Assembly: GCF_003115845.1 (NCBI RefSeq)
Contig: NZ_KZ819037.1
Span: forward strand, 42,251-106,250
Reading direction: 5' to 3'
Source: Brenneria roseae subsp. roseae
Lineage (GTDB): Bacteria; Pseudomonadota; Gammaproteobacteria; Enterobacterales; Enterobacteriaceae
DNA length: 64,000 nucleotides
The notes beneath the pieces are model-generated. The model was given only the letters and a program-made list of their open reading frames with translations, searched no databases and was not told the DNA's origin. A program made the translations under genes and the position numbers. Positions 1-8,427 of the stretch are shown here, piece after piece. The stretch's first letter is position 1; each line of letters opens with the position of its first letter.

Positions 1-520
1 CATCATCGTATTCTTCGCCCTGACGACCTTCCATAATGACGCGGCTCAGGGATTCCAGATCGCTGTAGATATTCTCGATTTCGTCTGCCAGCTGTTCAAT
101 TTTGGTTTCGAACAAATCCAGCAGCAGTTCGTAGGCGTTACCATCGACCAGCGTTTGATTGCGGGCTCGCATCCGATACAGCCGAAACGCGGGCAGTTCC
201 CGCTCGCGCAGCGTATACAAGCGGCCATCGCGAATGGTAAACGCCACGGTGGCGTTGCCAGCATGATCTTCCGCATCTTCAAAGAAGAAGAAGGAGTGAA
301 TGTGCAGCCCGTCCTCGTCTTCAAAGAAACGCGCCGATGCCTCAATATCTTCCAGTTCTGGTCGGGTGGCCAGACTTTGTCCCAGTTCATTTTGTACTTT
401 CTCACGCTCGCCATCTTCAGGTTCGATTAAATCGACCCAGACAGACTCGGTGAGATCGTCGGAATCATCCAACTCCAGACGAGATAAACGGCAGTGATCC
501 AGTTTGAATGCGCTCAGCAT
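1..520 (-). CDS. corA: Magnesium/cobalt transporter CorA (N-terminal part, runs off the window)
   Basis: CorA is a pentameric inner-membrane channel that takes up Mg2+ (and Co2+, Ni2+). The start is the ATG at 518-520 ([10 protein letters not shown]...). About 173 of the usual ~316 residues are visible, all from the cytoplasmic N-terminal domain. The stretch [20 protein letters not shown] followed by [15 protein letters not shown] is practically the E. coli CorA sequence. The pore helices and the GMN motif lie outside the window. The gene lies downstream of uvrD on the same strand, as in E. coli, separated by a ~400-bp leader/promoter region. Identity is certain; only the C-terminal half is unseen. 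Confidence 0.98.
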   Translation of the reverse strand, partial: MLSAFKLDHCRLSRLELDDSDDLTESVWVDLIEPEDGEREKVQNELGQSLATRPELEDIEASARFFEDEDGLHIHSFFFFEDAEDHAGNATVAFTIRDGRLYTLRERELPAFRLYRMRARNQTLVDGNAYELLLDLFETKIEQLADEIENIYSDLESLSRVIMEGRQGEEYDD

Positions 521-661
521 AGGCCATGCTCCCTTATTCAGTAACAGAGATGGACAACGCGATTGAAGCACAGAAACAGCGGTGAGAATGTCACCAGCAG
601 GTTTCAGACCGTTCGACGGATCTGACTCGTAGCGACATGAATAATATCGCTGACAACCACG

Positions 662-690
662 AAGGCTATCAGCATAACGGAGATAGCCTT
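662..690 (-). promoter_or_regulatory. Perfect hairpin in the corA leader
   Basis: A perfect 9-bp inverted repeat (AAGGCTATC at 662-670 and GATAGCCTT at 682-690) with an 11-nt loop lies in the transcribed leader of corA. It directly abuts the stop codon of the candidate leader peptide (689-745). In Salmonella the corA leader carries the short ORF corL, and translation of corL controls Rho-dependent termination before corA; this arrangement fits that model. The function here is inferred. Confidence 0.6.
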
Positions 691-745
691 AGAAGTTGTA
701 CCTAATGAACAGGTTATTGAGCCAGTATCGACTGGGTGCGTCCAA
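689..745 (-). CDS. Candidate CorL-type leader peptide (18 aa)
   Basis: A short reading frame starts at TTG (743-745) and encodes MDAPSRYWLNNLFIRYNF. A strong Shine-Dalgarno (GGAGG on the minus strand, 755-759) lies 9 nt upstream. It begins about 25 nt downstream of the predicted transcript start and ends at the leader hairpin (662-690). Position, size and ribosome site match the Salmonella corL leader ORF, which tunes Rho termination within the corA leader. An overlapping ATG frame (MRASLFPEDLRLGRTQ..., ATG at 777-779) exists but lacks a good ribosome site. The exact Salmonella CorL sequence was not available for comparison, so the homology is inferred from position. Confidence 0.5.
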   Translation of the reverse strand: MDAPSRYWLNNLFIRYNF

Positions 746-777
746 GGCGTAGGTCCTCCGGGAATAATGATGCGCGC

Positions 778-807
778 ATGTTACGCCGAGATGAAAAAGG
801 CTGTCAA
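778..807 (-). promoter_or_regulatory. Probable corA promoter
   Basis: On the minus strand, TTGACA (802-807) is followed after 18 nt by TAACAT (778-783). This gives a consensus -35 and a 4/6 -10 box. The resulting leader of about 250 nt contains the candidate leader peptide and the hairpin. The remaining gap to the uvrD stop (808-916) shows no gene. Confidence 0.6.
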
Positions 808-916
808 CTTTAAAACCGCCGTTGCAACACTCTGTCGCTAATTGAATAAATGCCCCGTTTTTTCTCATCGGTTATGCCCTATTTGCCAACCGGGAAACCG
901 GGGGCAGGTTACCCTC

Positions 917-3079
917 TCACACCGTTTCCAGCCGGGCGTAAGCCGCGACCAGCCATTTAATCCCTTGTCCCTGAAACGCGACCTGTATCCGGCAGTGGTC
1001 ACCACTGCCCTCCAGATTAACGATGGTGCCTTCGCCAAATTTAGTATGCCGAACCCGTTGTCCCAGCGTATAGCCACTGTCATTCTGGCTGATCGGCGTG
1101 CCCAGACGCTGGTGGTTGACCGGACGCGATACGCTGGCCCGCAAGCGGACTTCTTCAACGCATTCCGACGGCAACTCTCCCACAAAACGCGAAGGACGAT
1201 GATAAGCCTCTTTACCGTATAAACGACGGGATTCCGCATAGGTCAACGTCAGCTTTTGCATCGCGCGGGTCACCCCCACATAGGCCAGACGCCGCTCCTC
1301 TTCCAGCCGCCCCCCTTCATCCAGCGACATCTGGCTGGGGAACATACCTTCCTCCATCCCGACGATGAAAACCTGCGGGAACTCCAGACCTTTCGCCGAA
1401 TGCAGCGTCATCAGCTGCACCGCATCCTGATTGGCGTCCGCCTGGCCTTCCCCCGCTTCCAGCGCCGCATGCGACAAGAAAGCCTGTAACGGCATCAGAT
1501 CCTGATCTTCTTCCTGATAGCTGAACTGCCGCGTGGCGGTGACCAGTTCCTCCAGGTTTTCTATCCGCGCCTGACCTTTTTCCCCTTTCTCCTGCTCGTA
1601 CATGCCCCACAGACCGGAATCTTTAATCACCCGATCAGTCTGCACATGCAATGGCAGTTCGGCGGTTTCATAAGCCAGCGCATCAATCAGTTCCACAAAG
1701 CGCTGTAGCGATGCGGCAGCGCGTCCCGCCAGCGCCTTGTCCTGCAATAACACCCGAGTTGACTGCCACAGCGTCAACTGCCTGTCGCGGGCGGTCTGAC
1801 GCACCACATCCAGCGTTCTGTCGCCAATACCGCGCGTCGGGGTATTCACCACCCGCTCAAACGCCGCATCGTCATTACGGTTGGCAATCAAACGCAGATA
1901 CGCCAGCGCATCCTTAATTTCCTGACGTTCAAAGAATCGCATGCCGCCGTAAATACGATAAGGCATGCTTTGCTGTAACAGCGCTTCTTCCAGCACGCGC
2001 GACTGGGCGTTGCTGCGGTATAAAATGGCGTTATCGTTCAACGAGCCGCCATTTTCCTGCCAGACTTTGATGCGGTTGACGACAAACCGGGCCTCGTCCA
2101 GTTCGTTAAAGGCGCAATAGAGTGAAATCGGCTCGCCTTCCACGCCATCCGTCCACAGGTTTTTCCCCAGCCGTCCACCATTGTGCGCAATCAGTGCATT
2201 AGCCGCCTTCAGGATATTGCTGGTTGAACGGTAATTCTGCTCCAGCCGAACCGTCTCTGCGCCGATAAAGTCTTTCAGGAACAGCTGGATATTTTCGACC
2301 TGCGCCCCGCGCCAGCCATAAATAGACTGGTCGTCATCGCCAACGATCATCACCCTGGCGCTATCGCCTGCCAGCATACGAATCCACGCATACTGGATAC
2401 GGTTGGTATCCTGAAACTCATCGACCAGAATATTGGTGAACCGTTCGCGATAGTGATTCAACACGTGTGGCTTGTTCAACCACAATTCATGCGCACGCAG
2501 CAGCAGCTCGGCAAAATCCACCAGCCCGGCGCGATCGCAGGCCTCCTGATAGGCCTGATAAACCCGCTGCCAGGTTTGCTCGATCGGATTGCCGTAACTT
2601 TCGATATGTTGGGGACGTAGCCCTTCGTCTTTTTTCCCGTTGATGTACCACATGGCCTGACGCGGCGGCCACTGCTTCTCATCCAGGTTCAGCGCCCGTA
2701 TCAGACGCTTGAGCAACCGCAGTTGATCATCGCTGTCCAGAATCTGAAAGTCCTGCGGCAATCCGGCATCCATATGATGAGCACGTAACAAACGGTGGGC
2801 CAGGCCATGAAAAGTCCCAATCCACATTCCGCCCTGACTGGTGCCGATCAGTTGATCGATGCGGTGCCGCATTTCCGCCGCGGCCTTGTTGGTAAAGGTC
2901 ACCGCCATAATGGAATAGGGGGAACAGTTTTCGACGGCCAGCAGCCAGGCAATACGATGCACCAAGACCCGGGTTTTGCCACTGCCTGCCCCGGCCAGCA
3001 CCAATAAATTGCTGCGTGGTGCGGCTACCGCATCACGTTGTTTGTCGTTGAGGCCATCAAGCAGTTCAGAAACGTCCAT
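917..3079 (-). CDS. uvrD: DNA helicase II (UvrD)
   Basis: UvrD is the superfamily 1A 3'-5' helicase that acts in methyl-directed mismatch repair and nucleotide excision repair. It also removes RecA filaments and backtracks RNA polymerase. The product is 720 residues, the same as in E. coli. Visible motifs are Walker A GAGSGKT at residues 30-36, motif II DEFQDTNRIQY, motif III GDDDQSIYGWRGA and motif VI VGVTRAMQKL. The C-terminal tail after residue ~650 ends in the Tudor-like RNA-polymerase-binding segment (GTIVNLEGSGDHCRIQVAF). It lies downstream of yigB with its own promoter and a LexA-box candidate. Confidence 0.99.
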   Translation of the reverse strand: MDVSELLDGLNDKQRDAVAAPRSNLLVLAGAGSGKTRVLVHRIAWLLAVENCSPYSIMAVTFTNKAAAEMRHRIDQLIGTSQGGMWIGTFHGLAHRLLRAHHMDAGLPQDFQILDSDDQLRLLKRLIRALNLDEKQWPPRQAMWYINGKKDEGLRPQHIESYGNPIEQTWQRVYQAYQEACDRAGLVDFAELLLRAHELWLNKPHVLNHYRERFTNILVDEFQDTNRIQYAWIRMLAGDSARVMIVGDDDQSIYGWRGAQVENIQLFLKDFIGAETVRLEQNYRSTSNILKAANALIAHNGGRLGKNLWTDGVEGEPISLYCAFNELDEARFVVNRIKVWQENGGSLNDNAILYRSNAQSRVLEEALLQQSMPYRIYGGMRFFERQEIKDALAYLRLIANRNDDAAFERVVNTPTRGIGDRTLDVVRQTARDRQLTLWQSTRVLLQDKALAGRAAASLQRFVELIDALAYETAELPLHVQTDRVIKDSGLWGMYEQEKGEKGQARIENLEELVTATRQFSYQEEDQDLMPLQAFLSHAALEAGEGQADANQDAVQLMTLHSAKGLEFPQVFIVGMEEGMFPSQMSLDEGGRLEEERRLAYVGVTRAMQKLTLTYAESRRLYGKEAYHRPSRFVGELPSECVEEVRLRASVSRPVNHQRLGTPISQNDSGYTLGQRVRHTKFGEGTIVNLEGSGDHCRIQVAFQGQGIKWLVAAYARLETV

Positions 3080-3136
3080 AGATACCGGTTATCCGTTGAC
3101 GGGAAACCGTGCCGTCACAAAGAAGACACCTTCCCA

Positions 3137-3152
3137 CTGGTTATTTATACAG
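3137..3152 (-). promoter_or_regulatory. LexA (SOS) box candidate upstream of uvrD
   Basis: The + strand reads CTGGTTATTTATACAG, a 16-mer of the CTGT-N8-ACAG type. It is very close to the reverse complement of the E. coli uvrD LexA box and sits at the same place, just downstream of the -10 element. This supports conserved SOS induction of uvrD. Confidence 0.75.
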
Positions 3153-3165
3153 TTTGTATAGAATG

Positions 3166-3193
3166 ATTATAGCAATGCTGTCAGCGATGCCAA
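3166..3193 (-). promoter_or_regulatory. uvrD promoter
   Basis: On the minus strand, TTGGCA (3188-3193), a 16-nt spacer and TATAAT (3166-3171) form a near-consensus sigma-70 promoter. It overlaps the 3' end of yigB, with the LexA box right behind the -10. The arrangement is the same as in E. coli. Confidence 0.75.
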
Positions 3194-3883
3194 CCGCGAA
3201 ATTTCAATATGCGGCAGCAATCGAGTGTCGCCAATCTGCATGAGATTGCCTTCACGCAGATTGATCCAGCACGCCTGCATACCGCAGCGAACCGCGCCCG
3301 CGACATCGGTGGTGAGATCGTCGCCCACATGCAGGATCTGATTCAGCGACAAACCGAGCTTTCCTGCCGCCAGATGATACATATCATCAAACGGCTTTGC
3401 GCGCCCGTCAGGGCCGGCACGAAAAATAAAGGTGAAATAATGATCCAACCCAAACAGATGCGGATCGGCATTACCATTGGTGATCGCCGCCAGCGGCAGA
3501 TGTCCGGCCAAAGCGGCCAGCGTGCGGTGCGTCTCTTCCGTCACCTCGATTTGGCTGCGCCAGCGGGCGAAATTCTCCATCGCCGCCGTTGCCCCTGCCG
3601 CCGCGTCATCCGCCGGTAAACCCACATTCAGCATAACCTGCTCAACCGTACGCCGCCGCCATTCCGTAACGTCATGATAAATTTCCGGCTCCCGCGCGCG
3701 CAGTTCATTACGCAGATTCTGGAAGTCTGCCGCCTGAAAATCGCGTAACGCCGGATGATACTGCTGTAAAAAACGCACCGACTCCCGCTCAGTCCGCCGT
3801 ATCACCTCATAATTGTCATACAGGGTATCATCCAAATCGAAAGTGATAGCGCGAATCTGACCCAGCGGCCGGTAAAAATGCAT
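3167..3883 (-). CDS. yigB: HAD phosphatase YigB (riboflavin pathway phosphatase)
   Basis: YigB belongs to the haloacid-dehalogenase superfamily. In E. coli it dephosphorylates FMN and 5-amino-6-(5-phosphoribitylamino)uracil, the otherwise missing phosphatase step of riboflavin synthesis. The 238-residue length equals that of E. coli. HAD motif I is [10 protein letters not shown] near residue 15, motif II is ITNGN (~residue 135), and the C-terminal acidic motif is [13 protein letters not shown]. The gene follows xerC with a 1-nt overlap (xerC stops at 3883), so it is co-translated in the dapF-DUF484-xerC-yigB unit. Confidence 0.97.
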   Translation of the reverse strand: MHFYRPLGQIRAITFDLDDTLYDNYEVIRRTERESVRFLQQYHPALRDFQAADFQNLRNELRAREPEIYHDVTEWRRRTVEQVMLNVGLPADDAAAGATAAMENFARWRSQIEVTEETHRTLAALAGHLPLAAITNGNADPHLFGLDHYFTFIFRAGPDGRAKPFDDMYHLAAGKLGLSLNQILHVGDDLTTDVAGAVRCGMQACWINLREGNLMQIGDTRLLPHIEISRLASLTALL

Positions 3884-4818
3884 CAGGTTTTTCCTCGCTT
3901 GGCACGTGGATGCGCAGCATCATACACCGACGCTAAATGTTGAAAGTCCAGATGGGTATAAATCTGTGTCGTCGAAAGGTTGGCGTGCCCCAGCAATTCC
4001 TGAACCGCGCGTAAATCGCCGCTGGACTCCAGCATATGGGTAGCGAAAGAGTGACGCAGCTTGTGCGGATGTACGTGACTGTTGACCCCTTGCTTCACGC
4101 CCCACTCGGCAAAGCGCTTCTGCACATTGCGCATAGAAATACGCCGGCCCTGATTGGAAACAAAAATCGCATCATCCTGCGGCCCAAACAGTTCGCGCAG
4201 CGCCAGCCAGTGTTCCAGCCAGGCGACCGCCGTTTTTCCCATTGGCAGCCGGCGCTCTTTGCTGCCTTTCCCCACGACCCAGACTTCGCCCGTATCGAGA
4301 TTGACGTGCCGGCAGTCCATTCCGACCAGCTCAGCCAGACGCAGCCCTGCGCCGTACATCACTTCCAACATTGCCCGATCGCGCACGGCCAGCGGATCAT
4401 GCGGATCGATATCCAGCAGGCGATTCATCTCGTCAACATCCATATTCTTGGGCAGATGACGTCCGGCCTGCGGAGTGGAAACGCCCCTGGCCGGATTCGC
4501 GCCCAGTACGCCGCGCGACACCATCCAGTCAAGAAAACTGCGCAACGCCGATAAACGCAGGGCCAGACTTGCCGCATGCAATCCGTCTCGTTTACTGCGG
4601 GAAACCACAGAGCGTACGCCCGCCGCATCCAGTTTCTCCCAATCCGCCACCCCGTTAGCCGACACTATCGCGATCGTCGCGGCCAACTGGCGGGCGTAGC
4701 TGGTTTGCGTCAACGGGCTCAGTTGACGTTCCACTTTCAGGTAGCGCAGAAAATCATCCACGCGGTGTTGCAGGGAAGCCACTACGGCAGGCTTATCCGG
4801 CGAGGCAGGCTGACTCAT
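3883..4818 (-). CDS. xerC: Tyrosine recombinase XerC
   Basis: XerC works with XerD at the chromosomal dif site to resolve chromosome dimers at the septum. The product is 311 residues, against 298 in E. coli, the extra length being an N-terminal extension. All catalytic residues are present: R160, K184, H252, R255, H278 and nucleophile Y287 ([10 protein letters not shown]), each offset by 12 from E. coli. The start codon overlaps the stop of the DUF484 gene (ATGA at 4815-4818). A second, unrelated tyrosine recombinase lies in the island at 45330. Confidence 0.98.
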   Translation of the reverse strand: MSQPASPDKPAVVASLQHRVDDFLRYLKVERQLSPLTQTSYARQLAATIAIVSANGVADWEKLDAAGVRSVVSRSKRDGLHAASLALRLSALRSFLDWMVSRGVLGANPARGVSTPQAGRHLPKNMDVDEMNRLLDIDPHDPLAVRDRAMLEVMYGAGLRLAELVGMDCRHVNLDTGEVWVVGKGSKERRLPMGKTAVAWLEHWLALRELFGPQDDAIFVSNQGRRISMRNVQKRFAEWGVKQGVNSHVHPHKLRHSFATHMLESSGDLRAVQELLGHANLSTTQIYTHLDFQHLASVYDAAHPRAKRGKT

Positions 4819-5519
4819 ATCCGCTCAACCCAGCGCTCCAGCATGGCGGGCAACATGGTCGTCAATTGCTGCAACAGCACGGTCCCCATGCCATCCTGAT
4901 AATGATGAGTATCGCGGCTGCTGAAGATCAGCAGCCCTAAATCATGATTTTCACCCAATAAGGATACCGCGACCGATCCCACCTGCTTGGCCTGTGGCAA
5001 CAACATCAGCAGCTCGGGTCCATTCAGACCGCCAAGATAATGGTTGGACTGGCCAAAACGTTGAATACGCAATGGCTCGAACAGCGTCCGGTTCAAAGCA
5101 AGATGAGTAAAATCGGAAGGCGCGCCAATACGCCATTTATCACTGAACAAACGAACCGTGGCGCCAGCCAGCCCCAGCTTGCGTGCCCAACGCTGGAATC
5201 TGTCGAGCATATCCAGCAGGCTGTCGGCGGATGCCAGCTCAGTTTGCAGGCCGAGAAGCCGCTTAAACAGCACTTCGTTCGCCCCCGCCTGTTCCATCAG
5301 CAGCGTGATTTCTTCTTCAAGCTGGGTGATATGATTTCGCTGACGGGCAAGCTGCCACTCGACCAGCGATACGGTTCCCCTGATGGGGTGTGGGATCCGC
5401 ATCTGCTCGGTGGGTCGGGCATTGCGGATAAAAAAATCAGGATTCTGCTGCAGGAACTGCAAAACCATCTCGTCACTGAGTTCGATTTGGCGCTCTGCCT
5501 GCTCCTCGACATTCTTCAT
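4815..5519 (-). CDS. yigA: DUF484 family protein YigA
   Basis: This 234-residue cytoplasmic protein is the third gene of the dapF-yigA-xerC operon. DUF484 has a GAF-like fold; its biochemical role is unknown. The start [14 protein letters not shown] was chosen because its ATG overlaps the dapF stop (5516-5519), giving the E. coli-like length. A longer in-frame extension upstream lies inside dapF and is not credible. Recognisable features are the N-terminal [12 protein letters not shown] segment typical of DUF484 and the coiled-coil-prone [16 protein letters not shown]. Confidence 0.92.
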   Translation of the reverse strand: MKNVEEQAERQIELSDEMVLQFLQQNPDFFIRNARPTEQMRIPHPIRGTVSLVEWQLARQRNHITQLEEEITLLMEQAGANEVLFKRLLGLQTELASADSLLDMLDRFQRWARKLGLAGATVRLFSDKWRIGAPSDFTHLALNRTLFEPLRIQRFGQSNHYLGGLNGPELLMLLPQAKQVGSVAVSLLGENHDLGLLIFSSRDTHHYQDGMGTVLLQQLTTMLPAMLERWVERI

Positions 5520-6340
5520 AAATGAATAAATCCATCGTAAACATGCGTTGCAGGACCGGTCATAAACAACGGATTCCCCGGGCCATCCCAATGAATATCC
5601 AGATCTCCGCCCGGCAGCGACACGCGCACCTGTGAAGACAACAACCCCTGCTGTACCCCAACGGCCACAGCAGCACAGGCGCCGCTGCCGCATGCCTGCG
5701 TTTCGCCGGCGCCTCGTTCATAAACCCGCAGGCGCACCGTATTACGATCGACAACCTGCATAAAACCGATATTAGCACGCTCTGGAAAACGTTCATGGTT
5801 TTCCAGCAGCGGTCCGATCTCTTCTACATTCGCGCTATCCACATCATCGACCTGAATCACACAGTGCGGGTTGCCCATGGACACGACGCCACAGAGTATG
5901 GTGTGTTCCCCGGCGCGCATGATATAGGTTTTCTCCGCTTTTACTGCCCGAAACGGCACCTGCTGCGGTTCAAAATTAGGTTCACCCATATTAACCCGGA
6001 CCAGCTCATCATCGGTAACAGTGAGCAGCATTCGCCCGGTCTGGGTACTGACGGCGATGTCACGCTTGTTGGTCAACCCTTTCAGGCGGACAAAACGCGC
6101 AAAACAGCGCGCCCCATTGCCGCACTGCGCAACCTCGCTGCCGTCAGCATTGAAAATACGATAATGGAAATCCAGTTCGGGATCGTAAGGGGGTTCAACC
6201 ACCAGAAGCTGATCAAAACCGACGCCGCAATATCGGTCCGACAAACGACGGATCAACTCGGGGGAAAAATAAACATTCTGCGTTACAGCATCAACAACCA
6301 TGAAATCGTTGCCTAAGCCGTGCATTTTAGCGAACTGCAT
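5516..6340 (-). CDS. dapF: Diaminopimelate epimerase
   Basis: DapF interconverts LL- and meso-diaminopimelate, supplying lysine and peptidoglycan synthesis. It has 274 residues, as in E. coli. It uses two catalytic cysteines, visible in NGARCFARF (first half) and [14 protein letters not shown] (second half). The start [17 protein letters not shown] matches the family. It lies after lptM and before the DUF484 gene, the standard enterobacterial order. Confidence 0.99.
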   Translation of the reverse strand: MQFAKMHGLGNDFMVVDAVTQNVYFSPELIRRLSDRYCGVGFDQLLVVEPPYDPELDFHYRIFNADGSEVAQCGNGARCFARFVRLKGLTNKRDIAVSTQTGRMLLTVTDDELVRVNMGEPNFEPQQVPFRAVKAEKTYIMRAGEHTILCGVVSMGNPHCVIQVDDVDSANVEEIGPLLENHERFPERANIGFMQVVDRNTVRLRVYERGAGETQACGSGACAAVAVGVQQGLLSSQVRVSLPGGDLDIHWDGPGNPLFMTGPATHVYDGFIHL

Positions 6341-6381
6341 TATCCTGACTCCGCTAGCTTAACCAGGCGCGGTAAAAACGC

Positions 6382-6446
6382 TACCCTGTCATCTTTCAAG
6401 TTGCCGGTGCGTTGGTTTCCTGCATCTCGAAATCTATTGGGTATAT
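6382..6446. repeat. Short ERIC-type repeat (core deleted)
   Basis: The sequence begins ACCCTGTCATCTTTCAAG and ends CGAAATCTATTGGGTATA. These are the two conserved ends of the ERIC element, joined after loss of the central palindrome; full ERICs are ~127 bp and this is ~65 bp. It lies between lptM and dapF and would be transcribed if lptM and dapF share a message. Confidence 0.7.
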
Positions 6447-6487
6447 CGTGACCAGTTATAAAATAATGATGGACACATCGTCACGCA

Positions 6488-6655
6488 CTAACGTCGCATG
6501 GACACTTTTTGATGTGATGCCTGATTCCCATTCTGCTCGACGGTTGTCGATGCGGCCTGCTGGTCGGGTGGCATATACAGCGGCCCTTTTAAGCCGCACC
6601 CGAACAGGCTTAGCAGCGATAACGCCAGAAAAAACTGACGAAATACTTTTTTCAT
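6488..6655 (-). CDS. lptM: LPS-assembly lipoprotein LptM (YifL)
   Basis: This is a 55-residue lipoprotein. It starts with MKKVFRQFFLALSLL, then the lipobox LFGC with lipidated Cys20, then GLKGPLYMPP, the conserved LptM segment. In E. coli, LptM binds the LptD/LptE translocon and helps LptD mature with correct disulfides. The tail is short and unstructured, and shorter than the 67 residues of E. coli. It is divergent from cyaY and upstream of dapF, as in E. coli. Confidence 0.92.
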   Translation of the reverse strand: MKKVFRQFFLALSLLSLFGCGLKGPLYMPPDQQAASTTVEQNGNQASHQKVSMRR

Positions 6656-6732
6656 AACATTAAGACCTGTAATTCATACTCGTATGCTCTCTATAATCGC
6701 AGGTGGATCATGAAAATCAATAGGAATCGAAA

Positions 6733-7053
6733 ATGAACGATAGCGAGTTCCATCAGTTAGCCGACAAATTGATGCTTCAGTTGGAAGAAACGTTGGATCA
6801 ATTTGCAGGCGATGCCGATATCGATTATGAAACCAACGGCGGCGTGATGACGCTAATTTTTGAAAACGGCAGCAAAATCGTGATTAACCGTCAGGAGCCT
6901 ATGCATCAAGTCTGGCTGGCGACCAAAGCCGGCGGTTATCACTTCAATTATCAGGATGGCCGCTGGATATGCGATCGCAGTGGCGATGATTTTACGGCGT
7001 TGCTGTCCGAAGCCTGTTCCGTACAGGCGGGCGAAGACGTTCACTTCGCTTAG
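6733..7053 (+). CDS. cyaY: Frataxin homologue CyaY
   Basis: CyaY binds iron and the cysteine desulfurase IscS and slows Fe-S cluster assembly. The 106-residue protein has the acidic first helix (residues ~1-30, with [17 protein letters not shown]), the beta-sheet [17 protein letters not shown], and the conserved [13 protein letters not shown] / [10 protein letters not shown] segments. A ribosome site (AGGAA) precedes the ATG. It is divergent from lptM. Confidence 0.98.
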   Translation: MNDSEFHQLADKLMLQLEETLDQFAGDADIDYETNGGVMTLIFENGSKIVINRQEPMHQVWLATKAGGYHFNYQDGRWICDRSGDDFTALLSEACSVQAGEDVHFA

Positions 7054-7176
7054 GCGCCAGAGGGCCCCGCGCTTTTACGAGAATCAGTACAACTCGCCTG
7101 TTCTCCCGGACGCGACCGAGGCGGAGGGCGGTTTCAGAATGAGCCGCCCGGATACGACAGCACCGTGCAACCGTGG

Positions 7177-8355
7177 CTAAGCGACGTTCCGTCTGACCAG
7201 AACAAGCAGCAGCGTCATCAGCAACAGAATCCCGATACCGAACATGTTCACCAGAGGCCAACCGCTGGTGAACGCCATCATGCTCCCCGCCGACAGCGAC
7301 GCCAGCGCATTCGGGATATAAATAGCCAGTGAGTTAATCCCCTGCAATCTGGATTTGTGCACGGAATGGGTAAACGTATTCAACATGAAGGTGCCGCCGT
7401 TGAACATGAAAGCCCAGCCGATGCCAAACATAATCAGCGCAGCGAGGAAATTCCAGAATGCCAGACCGCTCAACGCGATAATAATACCGATCCCATTGCA
7501 GAGAATGCCGGTCACGATAACCTGAACGGCGCTCATCCGCTTTGCCAGCACCACCAGCAGCAGCGCCGGCGCGTACATCGCGACAAAATGCCACTGCAAT
7601 ACCGTCGCACTGTTGTCCACCGAGAAGTGGTGCTGATGCATGGCCAGCGGCGCCGAATTCATCAGCAACGTCATCACGACAAAACCGACCATACAACTGG
7701 CGGTTCCCAGCATAAACGCACGACTTTTCAGGATTGAAGACAATGATGCTTCACTGTTATCCGCTGTCGCAACAGGCGCCGTATTGGGTAATTTCAGACC
7801 TGACAGCAAGATCGCCGTGACCACGCAGATAATGGCTCCCGCAATAAAGCTGCCAAAGAAAGGATACGGCGGCCACGCGTGGGCTGACTGACTGGCGGCG
7901 AAGGGGCCGAGAAAACCGCCCAGAATGCCCCCGCTGATCACCCATGAAATCGCACTGCTCTTTTGATGGTTATCCGTAAAGATTTCTGCCGCCGCAAAAC
8001 GATAATACTGGTTGAACGCGCAGGACATTCCCAATACAAACGTGGCAAATACAAACAGGGTAAAGTTGTGCCACACGATCGCCAGCGCCGCCAGCAGCGA
8101 GCCAACCAGCCCCAACAGAGCGCCGAAGATAAAGGCGTTTCGTCTGCCATATTTCGCCATCAGGGATGAAACAGAATAAATCATCAGGGCGGCGCCGCAG
8201 ACCGTTGACGTGATTGGCAACGTTGTCAGCAGCGGCACCGGCGTCATCAGGACACCCACCAGTGTAGAAGAAAGGGTCATCAACGAAATGATACTGCCCG
8301 TCAACCCCTGACCCAACGCCAGCAATATCAGATTTCTGCGCTGCAACGAATCCAT
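7177..8355 (-). CDS. Major facilitator superfamily transporter
   Basis: This is a 392-residue membrane protein with about 12 hydrophobic segments. The MFS loop 2-3 signature is recognisable as MAKYGRRNAFIFGALLG near residue 65. Its two halves are separated by a polar loop at ~185-205 (LKLPNTAPVATADNSEAS). The substrate cannot be inferred. It sits alone between cyaY and cyaA, a position that is empty in E. coli, so it is a lineage-specific insertion. The start ATG at 8355 has a good AAAGGA ribosome site. Confidence 0.85.
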   Translation of the reverse strand: MDSLQRRNLILLALGQGLTGSIISLMTLSSTLVGVLMTPVPLLTTLPITSTVCGAALMIYSVSSLMAKYGRRNAFIFGALLGLVGSLLAALAIVWHNFTLFVFATFVLGMSCAFNQYYRFAAAEIFTDNHQKSSAISWVISGGILGGFLGPFAASQSAHAWPPYPFFGSFIAGAIICVVTAILLSGLKLPNTAPVATADNSEASLSSILKSRAFMLGTASCMVGFVVMTLLMNSAPLAMHQHHFSVDNSATVLQWHFVAMYAPALLLVVLAKRMSAVQVIVTGILCNGIGIIIALSGLAFWNFLAALIMFGIGWAFMFNGGTFMLNTFTHSVHKSRLQGINSLAIYIPNALASLSAGSMMAFTSGWPLVNMFGIGILLLMTLLLVLVRRNVA

Positions 8356-8427
8356 GGTGAAGTCCTTTTCTCAAATAAGGCGAAAAGAAAAATCCGGGTC
8401 CTGCGAAAACCAGGGAGTGATAGGAAG

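Noticed and set aside
842..1222. 126-codon plus-strand frame over the end of uvrD
   Set aside because: It is antisense to the conserved uvrD C-terminus, with no supporting signal.
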